Assembly: GCF_000805455.1 (NCBI RefSeq)
Contig: NZ_JSUS01000032.1
Coordinates: 124,001-188,000 of the forward strand
Length of the DNA: 64,000 nt
Origin: Acinetobacter sp. A47
GTDB taxonomy: Bacteria > Pseudomonadota > Gammaproteobacteria > Pseudomonadales > Moraxellaceae
Reading direction: 5' to 3'
A program made the position numbers and the translations under genes. Below, in pieces: positions 1 to 8,876 of this stretch (position 1 is the first letter of the stretch; every line of letters begins with the position of its first letter). The notes under the pieces were generated by a model. It searched no databases, was not told the DNA's origin, and saw only the letters and a list, made by a program, of their open reading frames with translations.

Positions 1-227
1 TGTCGATGCAGACCTTTTTACAGATTTTAAAAGGTGCACCAATGGTGGGGATGTTACCTGAAGCGATGGTAATGGATCAGGTGAAAGAGGGACATTTGAA
101 AATTTTAGAAACAGACCTGATTCTGGATGCTCAGGACTATGGGGTGCTGACACGCAAGAATGAGCAGGTATCGGATATGGCAGCGGCATTTATTGAAATA
201 TTATTGAAAAATGCAAGAGCCCGATAG
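1..227 (+). CDS. LysR-family regulator, C-terminal fragment (cut by window edge)
   Basis: The reading frame is open from the window edge to a TAG at 225-227 and gives about 74 residues. They look like the end of a LysR substrate-binding domain: an alternating helix/strand pattern ending in a helix of the type MAAAFIEILLKNARAR. The DNA-binding half lies outside the window. It points the same way as the sugar-acid operon that begins 210 bp later, so it may be that operon's regulator, but this is inferred from position only. The family call is moderate because only the tail is visible. Confidence 0.6.
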   Translation, partial: SMQTFLQILKGAPMVGMLPEAMVMDQVKEGHLKILETDLILDAQDYGVLTRKNEQVSDMAAAFIEILLKNARAR

Positions 228-436
228 GAAATATTCCTCAAGAGCTGGATGACATGATGCTTTCGGAAAACAAGAAAATACATTGACTTGCGTCATTCTG
301 TGAACTTGTTACTGATATTAAAAAGTTATCGATATTTAGAAATTATTCATTGGAAATTATTGAAAGGACTCCTTATCGTTTTATTCATGATGATTAAAAA
401 TTTTTTAAGTGAATAAAAACAGGAAAGGATCCCGAT

Positions 437-1408
437 ATGAATGTGCTCATCACTGGTGGAACAGGTTTTATTGGAAAACAGATTGCCAAAGAAATTTTTA
501 AAACAGGAGAGTTGAGTTTAGATGATAAGCAGCCTGAGCCTATCACTAAGATTATTTTGTTCGATGCATTTGCTGGTGATGATTTACCGCAAGACCCAAG
601 AATTGAAGTGGTAATTGGTGATATTACTGACAAGGCGACTGTAGCCAAAATTACAGAAAAGATAGATATTGTCTGGCACTTAGCCGCCGTGGTGAGTTCG
701 GCAGCAGAGGCCGATTTTGATTTGGGAATGGATGTAAACCTTTATGGTCTTTTAAATTTATTAGAAGAATTAAGAAAAAAACAAACCGTGCCTCGTGTCA
801 TTTTTGCCAGTGGCTGCGCCGTATTTGGAGGACAATTACCGGAAGTTGTGACGGATGATACTGTGGTTACGCCAAAATCGTCTTATGGCATGCAAAAAGC
901 CGTAGGAGAATTACTTGTTTCGGATTATTCACGTAAAGGCTTTATTGATGGCCGTATTTTAAGACTACCAACGATTGTAATCCGTCCGGGTAAGCCCAAT
1001 AAAGCCGCATCTACATTTTTTAGTTCGATCATCCGCGAGCCGTTAAAAGGTGAAACGGCTGTCTGTCCGGTACCGCCAGATACTCCTGTTTTTATTACTT
1101 CACCGCGACGCTGCGTTGAGTCAATGATCAAGGCCGCGACCATTTCTTCAAATGCACTTCAGGATAAGCGGATTATTCCTCTACCAGGATTGACCGTCAC
1201 GGTTAAACACATGCTTGAGGCGCTTGAAAATGTTGCAGGCAAACAGGCAACTGATTTAGTGCAATGGCAAGAAGATAAAACGATTCAAAGAATTGTTCAA
1301 AGCTGGCCAGTTCAAGTGAAAGCCGAATATGCCGAATCTTTAGGCTTTCAGGCTGATGAGAGTTTTGAAAGCATCATTCAGGCACACATAGAAGACACAC
1401 AAAATTAA
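437..1408 (+). CDS. denD: NAD-dependent epimerase/dehydratase, D-erythronate dehydrogenase-like (DenD family)
   Basis: Extended short-chain dehydrogenase of 323 residues. The Rossmann glycine motif GGTGFIG is at residues 7-13, and the catalytic Ser/Tyr/Lys set is visible as S125, Y150 and K154 (SSYGMQK). The stretch after it (LRLPTIVIRPGKPNKAAS) resembles the DenD subfamily, which oxidises the C2 hydroxyl of four-carbon sugar acids such as D-erythronate with NAD. The start has AGGAAAGGA upstream. It is followed after 33 bp by an MFS transporter and then a second hydroxyacid dehydrogenase, which fits uptake and oxidation of a sugar acid. The exact substrate is inferred; a related aldonate is equally possible. 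Confidence 0.72.
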   Translation: MNVLITGGTGFIGKQIAKEIFKTGELSLDDKQPEPITKIILFDAFAGDDLPQDPRIEVVIGDITDKATVAKITEKIDIVWHLAAVVSSAAEADFDLGMDVNLYGLLNLLEELRKKQTVPRVIFASGCAVFGGQLPEVVTDDTVVTPKSSYGMQKAVGELLVSDYSRKGFIDGRILRLPTIVIRPGKPNKAASTFFSSIIREPLKGETAVCPVPPDTPVFITSPRRCVESMIKAATISSNALQDKRIIPLPGLTVTVKHMLEALENVAGKQATDLVQWQEDKTIQRIVQSWPVQVKAEYAESLGFQADESFESIIQAHIEDTQN

Positions 1409-1441
1409 TGGCAGTGATCGCCAGTTGATGTGAGAATTATT

Positions 1442-2818
1442 ATGGAAGATATCAAGAAGATAACTGCTCTTGAAGAGCAGACGATTAAGCGCGTTTCAAA
1501 CCGGATTATCCCGTTTCTGATTATTTTATTCATTATTGCCTTTTTAGATAGAACCAATATCGGTTTTGCTGCATTACACATGAATGATGCGATAGGAATT
1601 ACACAGACTGTTTTTGGATTTGGAGCCGGTGTTTTTTTTCTAGGTTATTTCATGGCCGAGGTGCCGAGTAATATCCTGCTGCATCGGTTTGGAGCCCGAA
1701 TCTGGATTGCCCGTATCATGATTACGTGGGGCATCATTGCTGCGCTTATGGGGTTTATCCATAATGGTACCCAATTTATTATTTTACGATTTTTGTTGGG
1801 AATTGCAGAAGCAGGTTTTTTCCCCGGAGTGATCTTTTACTTAACTTTATGGTTTCCTGCAAAATATCGTGCCCGTGTTTTCGCGACCTTCTATTTAGGA
1901 TTACCCATTGCGCAAATCATTGGAGCACCAATTTCGGTCGGTCTTATGCAATGGGGCAATACTATTGGCTATGAAGGCTGGCGTTTGATGTATGTTTTAG
2001 AAGGGATTCCTTCCGTAATTTTAGGTTTAATCTGCCTAAAATATTTAACCAATCGTCCAGAAGAAGCGCATTGGCTAACGGCTGGGCAGCGTCAATGGCT
2101 GATCAATACGTTAGAGCGTGAAGAAAAAGACAAAGAACAATCTGCCGATGCTGCTTTAACAAAAGGTACTCTGATTAAACAGGTGTTTAAAAATCCTTTA
2201 GTGTGGATTATGGCAATTGTCTATTTTGGAATTACGTCTGGTTCAAATGCGATGTTCTTCTTCTTACCAAGTGTTTTAGAGTCATTCCGTAACACCTTTG
2301 GTATGCAAATTAGCTTGATTCAAAATGGCTTACTCACCGCTATTCCATATGCATTTGCGGCGGTTGGTATGGTTTTATGGAGCCGCCGTTCTGACCGTAA
2401 ACAAGAGCGTTATAAACACGGTGCTTGTGCTGCACTTATGGCGGCGTTAGCCATTGCGGTTGCACTGCTTGTAAATCAACCGTGGGCAATTATTGTGGGC
2501 TTTATCCTTCTCGCAATTGGTGTATTTAGCGCGATTAACATTTTCTGGACTATTCCTGGGCAAACTTTAACAGGGGTGGGAGCCGCAGCCGGTATTGGCT
2601 TGATTAACTCGGTCGGTAATTTAAGCGGTTTTACCGGTCCGTATTTAACTGGCTATTTATATACAACTACCGGAACCTATACGGTAGCGTTCCTTGCCAT
2701 TGCCGGGTTTATCGCCATGGGAGGCCTGGGATTGCTTTTCCTGGCAAAGTTAAAGTCAGATAGCCTAAAAGTAGAACAACAGCGACTTAAAGTGCGAACT
2801 GCTACGGAGATGAAATAA
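1442..2818 (+). CDS. MFS transporter, anion:cation symporter type (sugar acid or aromatic acid uptake)
   Basis: A 458-residue membrane protein with about twelve hydrophobic segments. The N-terminal signature RIIPFLIILFIIAFLDRTNI is typical of the ACS branch of the major facilitator superfamily (tartrate, glucarate and phthalate importers). The ATG at 1442 is preferred; an in-frame GTG at 1430 would add four residues. The stop shares one base with the start of the next gene (TAATG at 2816-2820), so the two are translationally coupled. Lying between two dehydrogenases of sugar-acid type, it most likely imports their substrate. The substrate itself cannot be read from the sequence. Confidence 0.8.
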   Translation: MEDIKKITALEEQTIKRVSNRIIPFLIILFIIAFLDRTNIGFAALHMNDAIGITQTVFGFGAGVFFLGYFMAEVPSNILLHRFGARIWIARIMITWGIIAALMGFIHNGTQFIILRFLLGIAEAGFFPGVIFYLTLWFPAKYRARVFATFYLGLPIAQIIGAPISVGLMQWGNTIGYEGWRLMYVLEGIPSVILGLICLKYLTNRPEEAHWLTAGQRQWLINTLEREEKDKEQSADAALTKGTLIKQVFKNPLVWIMAIVYFGITSGSNAMFFFLPSVLESFRNTFGMQISLIQNGLLTAIPYAFAAVGMVLWSRRSDRKQERYKHGACAALMAALAIAVALLVNQPWAIIVGFILLAIGVFSAINIFWTIPGQTLTGVGAAAGIGLINSVGNLSGFTGPYLTGYLYTTTGTYTVAFLAIAGFIAMGGLGLLFLAKLKSDSLKVEQQRLKVRTATEMK

Positions 2819-3690
2819 TGGCCCGGATTGGTTTTGTTGGAACTGGCATTATGGGAATGCCAATGGCTATGAATTTATTAAAAGCTGGCCATCAAGTTAA
2901 GGTCTGGAACAGGACTTTATCTAAAGTAGAGGGTTTAAAGCAGGCTGGTGCGCATGTTTGTAGTGAACTTGAACAAGTCGGAAAAGATATAGAGTTTCTG
3001 ATTTGTATGCTCAGTGATGGAAAAACCTGTGATGAAATCCTGTTTAAGCAACATGGTGCAATCTCGCAGTTAAAACCGGGATGTACTGTCATTGTGATGA
3101 GCTCAATACCGGTTGAAGTTGCAAAAATACAAAGTGAAAAGTGTCAAGAAAGAGGCTTCAGATATTTGGATGCACCTGTTTCCGGGGGAGAGAAAGGTGC
3201 TCAAAATGCGAGTCTTGCTATTATGGTAGGTGGCGATACTGAAACTTTTGTTCAGGCTGAACATATTCTATCTGCCATAGGTAGACCGGTTCTGATCGGA
3301 GAGGCCGGATGTGGAATGCTGGCAAAATTGGTCAATCAAATGATAGTTGCCTCCACTATTGCAACCATAAGTGAGGGCTTATTGCTTGCTAGCAAAGCAG
3401 GAGCAGACCCGGTAAAACTCAAACAGGCATTAACAGGCGGTTTTGCAGATTCTCCGATTTTGCAGCAGCATGGCGAGCGTATGTTAACTCGGAATTTTAC
3501 CCCGGGAGGGACTGCACATAACCAGCATAAAGATATTGATACCGCTGTTCGCTATGCCAAATCACTTGCATTAAACTTACCTGTTGCCGAGCAGGTTTGT
3601 CTTTTATTTAAAAACATGATTGCTGCAGGAGACAGTGAACTTGATCATTCTGGTCTAATTCGTGAACTGGAAAGGATCAACGATCTATAA
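2818..3690 (+). CDS. NAD(P)-dependent beta-hydroxyacid dehydrogenase (GarR/LtnD/HIBADH family)
   Basis: A 290-residue member of the 3-hydroxyisobutyrate / tartronate-semialdehyde reductase / L-threonate dehydrogenase family. The N-terminal nucleotide motif GFVGTGIMG is at residues 5-13, the substrate loop DAPVSGGEKGA begins near residue 118, and the catalytic lysine is K170 in GCGMLAKLVNQ. Length matches the family. It overlaps the transporter by one base and closes the operon; an inverted repeat follows at 3702-3756. With a DenD-like enzyme upstream, a four-carbon sugar acid or tartronate semialdehyde is the likeliest substrate. No kinase, aldolase or isomerase of the pathway is in view. Confidence 0.75.
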   Translation: MARIGFVGTGIMGMPMAMNLLKAGHQVKVWNRTLSKVEGLKQAGAHVCSELEQVGKDIEFLICMLSDGKTCDEILFKQHGAISQLKPGCTVIVMSSIPVEVAKIQSEKCQERGFRYLDAPVSGGEKGAQNASLAIMVGGDTETFVQAEHILSAIGRPVLIGEAGCGMLAKLVNQMIVASTIATISEGLLLASKAGADPVKLKQALTGGFADSPILQQHGERMLTRNFTPGGTAHNQHKDIDTAVRYAKSLALNLPVAEQVCLLFKNMIAAGDSELDHSGLIRELERINDL

Positions 3691-3701
3691 ATAATGCAGA
3701 C

Positions 3702-3756
3702 AAATTGGCGTATTGGATAACCGTATAGACAATAATATGAATCAATACGCCAATTT
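3702..3756 (+). terminator. Inverted repeat after the sugar-acid operon
   Basis: Arms of 14 bases (AAATTGGCGTATTG at 3702-3715 and its complement at 3743-3756) pair perfectly around a 27-base loop just after the operon. No strong T tract follows, so it may act as an RNA-stabilising hairpin or weak terminator. The pairing was seen directly; the function is inferred. Confidence 0.5.
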
Positions 3757-3919
3757 AAGCTCTAAGCTTCTAGATGAATAATTGCTCAGACATAAGATAC
3801 GCAATGGATAATGGAAGAATCCACTATTTTACCGATCATGAAAAATGAAAACACGAATTGGCATTAAAAATTATCAACTGTTATAGTTTCACCAAGTTAA
3901 ATTTATTTTTTGATTGAAT

Positions 3920-4702
3920 ATGCTTGCTTTAATTTCTCCAGCGAAAACACTTGATTACACAACGGCTTTACCTACAGATGCACATACTCAGCCACGTTTA
4001 TTAGAACAATCCCAACAGTTGATTGAGGTATGTCGCAAGCTTTCTGCGAGTGAAATCGCATCGTTAATGACCGTGAGCGAGAAAATCGCCAACTTGAATG
4101 TAGAACGTTTCCGCGACTGGAATGCAGATTTTGATTTTTCCAATGCACGTCAAGCCTTGTTTGCATTTAAAGGTGATGTATATACCGGTTTAGATGCTTA
4201 TCACTTAAACGATCAGGATATTGATTTTGCTCAACAACATCTGCGTATGTTGTCTGGTCTTTATGGATTATTGCGTCCATTGGATTTGATGATGCCGTAC
4301 CGTTTGGAAATGGGAACTAAACTAAAAAATAGCCGTGGTCATAATCTATATGAATTTTGGGGCAATATTATCACCGATCAAATTAACCGGGATTTAGCTG
4401 AAATTGACGCGAAAGTATTGGTCAATCTGGCTTCAGACGAATATTATAAATCTGTAAATGAAAAGAAAATTCAGGCAGAAATCATCAAGCCTGTATTCTT
4501 GGATCAGAAAAATGGTAAATATAAAGTCATTAGTTTCTATGCGAAAAAAGCGCGTGGTCTGATGGCAAGATACTTGATTGAAAATAAATTAAGCCAAGTA
4601 GAACAATTAAAAGCATTTGATAGTGAAGGTTATTACTTTGATGCTGAAAGTTCATCAGATAAAGAACTGGTCTTTAAACGAGATGAACAGCACGCAGCGT
4701 AA
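3920..4702 (+). CDS. yaaA: Peroxide stress protein YaaA (UPF0246/DUF328)
   Basis: A 260-residue protein starting [13 protein letters not shown], the conserved start of the YaaA family. In Escherichia coli YaaA lowers intracellular free iron and limits hydroxyl-radical damage during peroxide stress (established for the family). Other family-like stretches are the [20 protein letters not shown] region and the FYAKKARG motif. The ATG at 3920 is chosen over a TTG at 3914 because it gives the canonical N-terminus. It is a single gene with its own upstream space; no OxyR site was recognised. Confidence 0.93.
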   Translation: MLALISPAKTLDYTTALPTDAHTQPRLLEQSQQLIEVCRKLSASEIASLMTVSEKIANLNVERFRDWNADFDFSNARQALFAFKGDVYTGLDAYHLNDQDIDFAQQHLRMLSGLYGLLRPLDLMMPYRLEMGTKLKNSRGHNLYEFWGNIITDQINRDLAEIDAKVLVNLASDEYYKSVNEKKIQAEIIKPVFLDQKNGKYKVISFYAKKARGLMARYLIENKLSQVEQLKAFDSEGYYFDAESSSDKELVFKRDEQHAA

Positions 4703-4723
4703 GTTTGCCTTGGGCAGGGTGGG

Positions 4724-4987
4724 ATGTTAACCAAACAACATTTATTAAAACATGCAATATCGTCTGATCAGGTCTGTATCAAAGGGCAATTGACCGAACC
4801 TCGGAGTTATGGGGTGTATGCATTGCCTTTAGATACGGATGGTACTTGAAGATTCAGGTTTGGCAATCATCCTGTCCGTCAACAGGAACTGAAACATGAG
4901 TTTGGTTCCTGTACCTTGTATCAGCTCTTTCTGGATCGTAAAGATGCGGAATGTCTGGCAAAGTGGCTCAATAAAGAAATCCGGTGA
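4724..4987 (+). pseudogene. Small hypothetical gene interrupted by an in-frame TGA
   Basis: Reading from ATG 4724 gives 41 codons, an in-frame TGA at 4847-4849, then 45 further sense codons ending in TGA at 4985-4987. The downstream part (RFRFGNHPVRQQELKHEFGS) has the composition of a real protein, and frame is kept on both sides, so a single nonsense change (from CGA or TGG) explains it. Whole length would be about 87 residues. It lies 21 bp after yaaA and just before the HD hydrolase gene. Family unknown to me. It could also encode just a 41-residue peptide, but that would leave the downstream coding look unexplained. Confidence 0.55.
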
Positions 4988-4996
4988 AGATGAGCA

Positions 4997-5623
4997 ATGC
5001 AGCAGTATTTAACGCGACTAGAAAAATTATGGTGTGAACTGCATCAGCACTATCATTTTTCTGAACCGCAGAAAATCTTTAACAAGTTGATTGCTGCCTA
5101 TAGTGAAAAGCAGCGGGCTTATCATACGCTTCAGCACGTGTATGAATGTCTGGTTTTACTTGATTCGATCCGATCTGATTTAAAAGATGCCTATGCGGTT
5201 GAGTTAGCAATGTGGTTTCATGATGTGGTTTATGATCCGCAAGCAAAAGACAATGAGCTTAAAAGTGCTGAATTATTTGAGTTGTCTCTGGCTCAGGACT
5301 TACCCTTAGAAGTGGTTGAAAAGATCAAGCGCTGGATTATTGCGACGCAAAAGCATAAAGCAACTGATGAGCCGGATTTGCAGTTTTTACTGGATATCGA
5401 TTTGGCGATTCTAGCGGCTTCACCAGCGCGTTTTGCGGAATATGAACAGCAGATTCAACAAGAATATGCTTGGGTAGATCCAGATGTTTATGCGATTAAG
5501 AGAAAAGAAATTCTCGCGCATTTTTATCAGACAGAATCACTGTATCAAACCGAATATTTTCAACAGAATTTTGAGCAATGCGCCAAAAGCAATTTAAAGC
5601 GAATACTAGATATTAAGCATTGA
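4997..5623 (+). CDS. HD-superfamily metal-dependent phosphohydrolase (COG4339-like)
   Basis: A 208-residue predicted metal hydrolase. Histidine ligands are visible in YHTLQH (H43, H47) and the HD pair in MWFHDVVYD (H75, D76), followed by a helical C-terminal half; this layout matches the small predicted HD hydrolases of unknown substrate. The start ATG at 4997 lies nine bases after the stop of the interrupted gene, and the next gene begins seven bases after its stop, so the three probably share a transcript. Biochemical role unknown; phosphomonoester or nucleotide hydrolysis is expected only from the fold. Confidence 0.75.
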   Translation: MQQYLTRLEKLWCELHQHYHFSEPQKIFNKLIAAYSEKQRAYHTLQHVYECLVLLDSIRSDLKDAYAVELAMWFHDVVYDPQAKDNELKSAELFELSLAQDLPLEVVEKIKRWIIATQKHKATDEPDLQFLLDIDLAILAASPARFAEYEQQIQQEYAWVDPDVYAIKRKEILAHFYQTESLYQTEYFQQNFEQCAKSNLKRILDIKH

Positions 5624-5630
5624 GTGAATC

Positions 5631-6323
5631 ATGGACCAGCTAATTCAAACATTGAAAGAGCTAGCGAAACAGCATCCGTTAGAAAAATATTTTATATGGG
5701 AATTGCCAGAAAGTAATCCATTACCAATCCCTGTGCATCTTGCCTCCATATTTGAGCAAAATATTTATTTAAAACATAATTTCAATTCTTTATTGAATTC
5801 AGATGATTTAGCTGGTCGGTACTGGTTGATTCAAGAGTGGGGCGGTATTCGCTCTTTTAAGCAAAATCCTAAAAATGACCTGTTATTGCTTAAATTTGAA
5901 AGTGAGCTTACAAAAGGTAGCTTAACAAGAGCTACTTTTTCAGTGATTTCTTCTTTATCGAAAGTCGCATCATTTATGGATCATCAGGCTTATGCTGTTT
6001 ATGATTCCAGAGTCATTTATTCTTTAAACTGGTTGTTATTTAAATATTCAACATTAAAGGAATTTTATCCTCAGCCGATCGGAAGGAATGCTGATATAAC
6101 TCAATATGAACTTAATACGATTTTTAATCTGTTTGATGGTCCTGTGAACTATAAAAATCATCGCATTGCTTATCATGATTATTGCCAGTTAATGAAAAAA
6201 TTATCGATGGAAGTGTATGCCAAGAGTGAGCCGTATTGGGCTGAAATGCTGTTGTTTATACTTGCACCAAAATATATTGTGAATGATATAAAAAGTTCAT
6301 TACAGATAGCATTAAAATACTAG
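5631..6323 (+). CDS. Uncharacterised protein, possible OGG/HhH-GPD glycosylase fold
   Basis: A 230-residue soluble, mostly helical protein with no signal peptide. The best clue is the stretch SKVASFMDHQAYAVYDSRV (K111 to D125 and on): a KVA helix followed by a short loop and an Asp-containing turn recalls the Lys...Asp catalytic arrangement of OGG-type DNA glycosylases, although the spacing here (14) is shorter than in classical OGG1. A later segment (YHDYCQLMKKLS) looks structurally conserved. It is seven bases behind the HD hydrolase and ends before a bidirectional terminator. The fold is a hypothesis; otherwise call it hypothetical. Confidence 0.45.
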   Translation: MDQLIQTLKELAKQHPLEKYFIWELPESNPLPIPVHLASIFEQNIYLKHNFNSLLNSDDLAGRYWLIQEWGGIRSFKQNPKNDLLLLKFESELTKGSLTRATFSVISSLSKVASFMDHQAYAVYDSRVIYSLNWLLFKYSTLKEFYPQPIGRNADITQYELNTIFNLFDGPVNYKNHRIAYHDYCQLMKKLSMEVYAKSEPYWAEMLLFILAPKYIVNDIKSSLQIALKY

Positions 6324-6350
6324 AAAGAAATGAGTGTGTTGCAGATTAAA

Positions 6351-6376
6351 AAAGGGAGCTTGTAGCTCCCTTTTAT
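6351..6376. terminator. Bidirectional intrinsic terminator
   Basis: The stem AAAGGGAGCT / AGCTCCCTTT with a TGT loop, flanked by A and T runs on the two sides, sits between the convergent hypothetical gene and thiG and can serve both. Confidence 0.85.
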
Positions 6377-6386
6377 CTTTCTTTTC

Positions 6387-7172
6387 TTACTTAAAGAAAT
6401 AGCCCGTTTCAGGCGAGCTGGCATTGGCCATACGCTTACGCGGCATACGACCCGCTAAAAACGCTTCACGACCTGCTTCAACGGCTTTTTTCATGGCAGA
6501 AGCCATCAAAATTGGATTTTGAGCCGCAGCAATCGCCGTGTTCATCAGTACGCCGTCACAGCCGAGTTCCATTGCAATCGCAGCATCACTGGCAGTACCC
6601 ACACCAGCATCCACCAGCACAGGAACTTTAGCGTTTTCTTTGATGATGGAAATGGTATGTGGATTCAAAATACCAAGGCCAGAACCAATCAAACTGCCCA
6701 AAGGCATGATTGCAACACAACCCATACTTTCAAGTTCTTGCGCAACAATCGGGTCATCCGAGGTATAGACCATGATTTCAAAACCATCATCAATCAAGGT
6801 TTGCGCAGCTTTAAGCGTTGCAGTTACATTCGGGTACAAGGTTTTTTCATCACCGAGTACTTCCAGCTTTACCAGATTGTGACCATCAAGCAGCTCGCGA
6901 GCCAACATACAGGTACGAACTGCACTATCTGCATCAAAGCAACCTGCCGTATTTGGTAGAATGGTGTATTTCTCTGGAGGAATCACTGAAAGCAGATTTG
7001 GTTGATCGGCATGTTGGCCGATATTTACACGACGAATCGCAACAGTAACAATCTCGGCACCACTTGCTTGAATGGCTAAATCGGTTTCATTTAAATCTTT
7101 GTATTTACCTGTCCCGACCAGAAGGCGCGACTGAAAAGTACGGGAACCGATAATTAAAGGGGAATCTTGCAT
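6387..7172 (-). CDS. thiG: Thiazole synthase ThiG
   Basis: A 261-residue TIM-barrel enzyme that builds the thiazole phosphate moiety of thiamine from deoxyxylulose 5-phosphate, dehydroglycine and the ThiS thiocarboxylate. The start ([20 protein letters not shown]), the lysine region [15 protein letters not shown], and the phosphate-binding turn [12 protein letters not shown] are characteristic. It follows thiS by 23 bases in the same direction, so the two are cotranscribed. No thiamine riboswitch was recognised in the short space upstream of thiS. Confidence 0.95.
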   Translation of the reverse strand: MQDSPLIIGSRTFQSRLLVGTGKYKDLNETDLAIQASGAEIVTVAIRRVNIGQHADQPNLLSVIPPEKYTILPNTAGCFDADSAVRTCMLARELLDGHNLVKLEVLGDEKTLYPNVTATLKAAQTLIDDGFEIMVYTSDDPIVAQELESMGCVAIMPLGSLIGSGLGILNPHTISIIKENAKVPVLVDAGVGTASDAAIAMELGCDGVLMNTAIAAAQNPILMASAMKKAVEAGREAFLAGRMPRKRMANASSPETGYFFK

Positions 7173-7195
7173 GGGCTTACTCCATTTTTAGCCAA

Positions 7196-7393
7196 TTAGC
7201 CGCCACCAACAGCTTGAATAATTTCAATACGATCTTCAGGAGCAATTAAGGTCTGCTCAAGTCTGCTTTTCGGAATAATCTGTTGGTTCTTCTCCACAGC
7301 AAAGCGTTTGCCTTCAAGCGCCAGACTTTGAATCAATTGCTGCAGATTTTCACAAGACGTGTCTGTTGACTCGCCGTTTAGATAGATATGCAT
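7196..7393 (-). CDS. thiS: Sulfur carrier protein ThiS
   Basis: A 65-residue ubiquitin-like protein ending IIQAVGGG. The C-terminal Gly-Gly is the site adenylated by ThiF and converted to a thiocarboxylate, the sulfur donor for ThiG. Start MHIYLNGES matches the family. It is the first of the thiS-thiG pair and starts only nine bases after the DUF423 gene, so it may also be read from the promoter of that gene. Confidence 0.92.
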   Translation of the reverse strand: MHIYLNGESTDTSCENLQQLIQSLALEGKRFAVEKNQQIIPKSRLEQTLIAPEDRIEIIQAVGGG

Positions 7394-7402
7394 GATAAAT
7401 CC

Positions 7403-7768
7403 TTATTTCGCATGCTTGATTGCCTGCCATGCAAGCCATAGCCAGCCAGCAATCATGAACGCACCACCAATCGGGGTGATTGCACCTAAAATTCTAGGTA
7501 GACCAAGCGCCATAATATACAACGAAGCACAGAAAAAGATGATGCCGGTTTGAATCAGGATAAAAGGAATTTTTATAGGAAAGGTCGGTGTGGTTTTATG
7601 CAGTACAGCTAAAACCAATAACCCGATTGCATGATAGAAAAAATACTGGGTTGCGGTGCCCCACCAGGCCAGTTGCTCAGGCGTTGCAAAAGATTTGAGT
7701 CCATGGGCACCAAAGGCACCTAACATGACGGCAAGCGCAAGATTAAGCGCCGAGATTGCTATCCACAT
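7403..7768 (-). CDS. DUF423 inner-membrane protein (YgdD family)
   Basis: A 121-residue protein with four predicted membrane helices. The N-terminal pattern LNLALAVMLGAFGAHGLKS and the later RILGAITPIGGAFMIAGWLWL are typical of DUF423. Function is not established. It lies immediately upstream of thiS on the same strand with a nine-base gap. Confidence 0.88.
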   Translation of the reverse strand: MWIAISALNLALAVMLGAFGAHGLKSFATPEQLAWWGTATQYFFYHAIGLLVLAVLHKTTPTFPIKIPFILIQTGIIFFCASLYIMALGLPRILGAITPIGGAFMIAGWLWLAWQAIKHAK

Positions 7769-7840
7769 AATGACAATGGAACTAAAAATTTGATAAACAA
7801 AGTTAACATATTCGAGGGCTTAAACAAAGCCAGATAAAAC

Positions 7841-7862
7841 AAAAGGGCATGAAAGCCCTTGT
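7841..7862 (-). terminator. Intrinsic terminator of rpoH
   Basis: Read on the minus strand, AAGGGC and GCCCTT pair around a TTTCAT loop and are followed by TTGTTTT. It lies 16 bases past the rpoH stop. Confidence 0.8.
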
Positions 7863-7875
7863 GTTTGGTGTGATT

Positions 7876-8745
7876 TTAACTCGCAGACATGGCGGTCTTG
7901 ATCTTTTCCATTGCATTTTTTTCAAGCTGGCGAATACGTTCAGCAGAAACGTTATATTCGGCTGCTAACTCATGCAAGGTAGATTTGTCATCATCTAACC
8001 AGCGACGTTGCAGAATATTACGTGAACGGTCATCGAGCTGATCCATTGCCTCATGTAAGGCAGAGGTGCTTTGTTCTTCGTAATCTTCTTCTTCAATCAA
8101 ACGGGCAGGATCGTAACGGTTATCTTCCAGATAAAGTGCTGGTGCAGTATGGGGAGTATCGTCATCGTCGTCACCTTGTGCTTCGAAGGCAGCATCATAG
8201 GCAGTGAGACGACCTTCCATTTCCAGTACTTGCTCTGGTGTTACATTCAGGTCATTGGCAATAGATTGTGCTTCTTCCAGCGTCAAACGTTTGCTAGATT
8301 TTTTAAGACTGCGTAAATTGAAGAATAATTTACGTTGTGCCTTGGTGGTCGCAATTTTGACAATCCGCCAGTTACGAATCACATATTCATGAATTTCAGC
8401 TTTAATCCAGTGCACGGCAAAGGAAACCAGGCGAACCCCCATATTCGGATCGAAGCGTTTAACCGCTTTCATCAACCCCAGGTTGCCTTCCTGAATCAGG
8501 TCGCCTTGTGGCAACCCATAGCCGGCATAGCTACGTGCAATATGTACGACAAAGCGTAAATGCGACATGACCAATAGTTTGGCCGCATCAAGATCTTGAT
8601 CATAATAATAACGCTCAGCAAGTTCTTTTTCCTGCTCGGCCGTTAAAATTGGAATTTGATTGACAGTACTGATATATGCACCAAGGTTTACACCTGGCGC
8701 AGACAATGACAGGGGCATCAATTGATTGCTGCTGTCAGTAGTCAT
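7876..8745 (-). CDS. rpoH: RNA polymerase heat-shock sigma factor RpoH (sigma-32)
   Basis: A 289-residue group 3 sigma factor directing transcription of heat-shock chaperone and protease genes. Region 2 is seen as [19 protein letters not shown]...[25 protein letters not shown], directly followed by the RpoH box QRKLFFNLR, which separates sigma-32 from RpoD and RpoS. Region 4 is at the C-terminus ([23 protein letters not shown]). AAGGAGA lies just before the ATG. In relatives rpoH translation is temperature-controlled by mRNA structure; I did not model that here. Single-gene unit closed by the terminator at 7841-7862. Confidence 0.96.
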   Translation of the reverse strand: MTTDSSNQLMPLSLSAPGVNLGAYISTVNQIPILTAEQEKELAERYYYDQDLDAAKLLVMSHLRFVVHIARSYAGYGLPQGDLIQEGNLGLMKAVKRFDPNMGVRLVSFAVHWIKAEIHEYVIRNWRIVKIATTKAQRKLFFNLRSLKKSSKRLTLEEAQSIANDLNVTPEQVLEMEGRLTAYDAAFEAQGDDDDDTPHTAPALYLEDNRYDPARLIEEEDYEEQSTSALHEAMDQLDDRSRNILQRRWLDDDKSTLHELAAEYNVSAERIRQLEKNAMEKIKTAMSAS

Positions 8746-8876
8746 GGAGTCTCCTTATAGGATGGTATTTGAGTCAACAATTTCATCTTAATGCGAATGT
8801 TCTTCATCACTAAGGAAATTTGAGTATAGAAATGTAAAGTAAACTATTTTATCTTTACCAAGAGTTTAGCAAAGAA

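Noticed and set aside
4847-4849. TGA as a selenocysteine or recoded codon
   Set aside because: No SECIS-like hairpin after it and the protein does not resemble a selenoprotein; a nonsense mutation is simpler.
6519-6959. 146-codon open frame on the plus strand opposite thiG
   Set aside because: Lies entirely inside a well-supported gene on the other strand; composition is that of an antisense shadow (His/Thr/Arg-rich), with no ribosome-binding site.
7394-7402. Thiamine riboswitch ahead of thiS
   Set aside because: Only nine bases separate thiS from the upstream gene; no room for the conserved TPP-binding structure.
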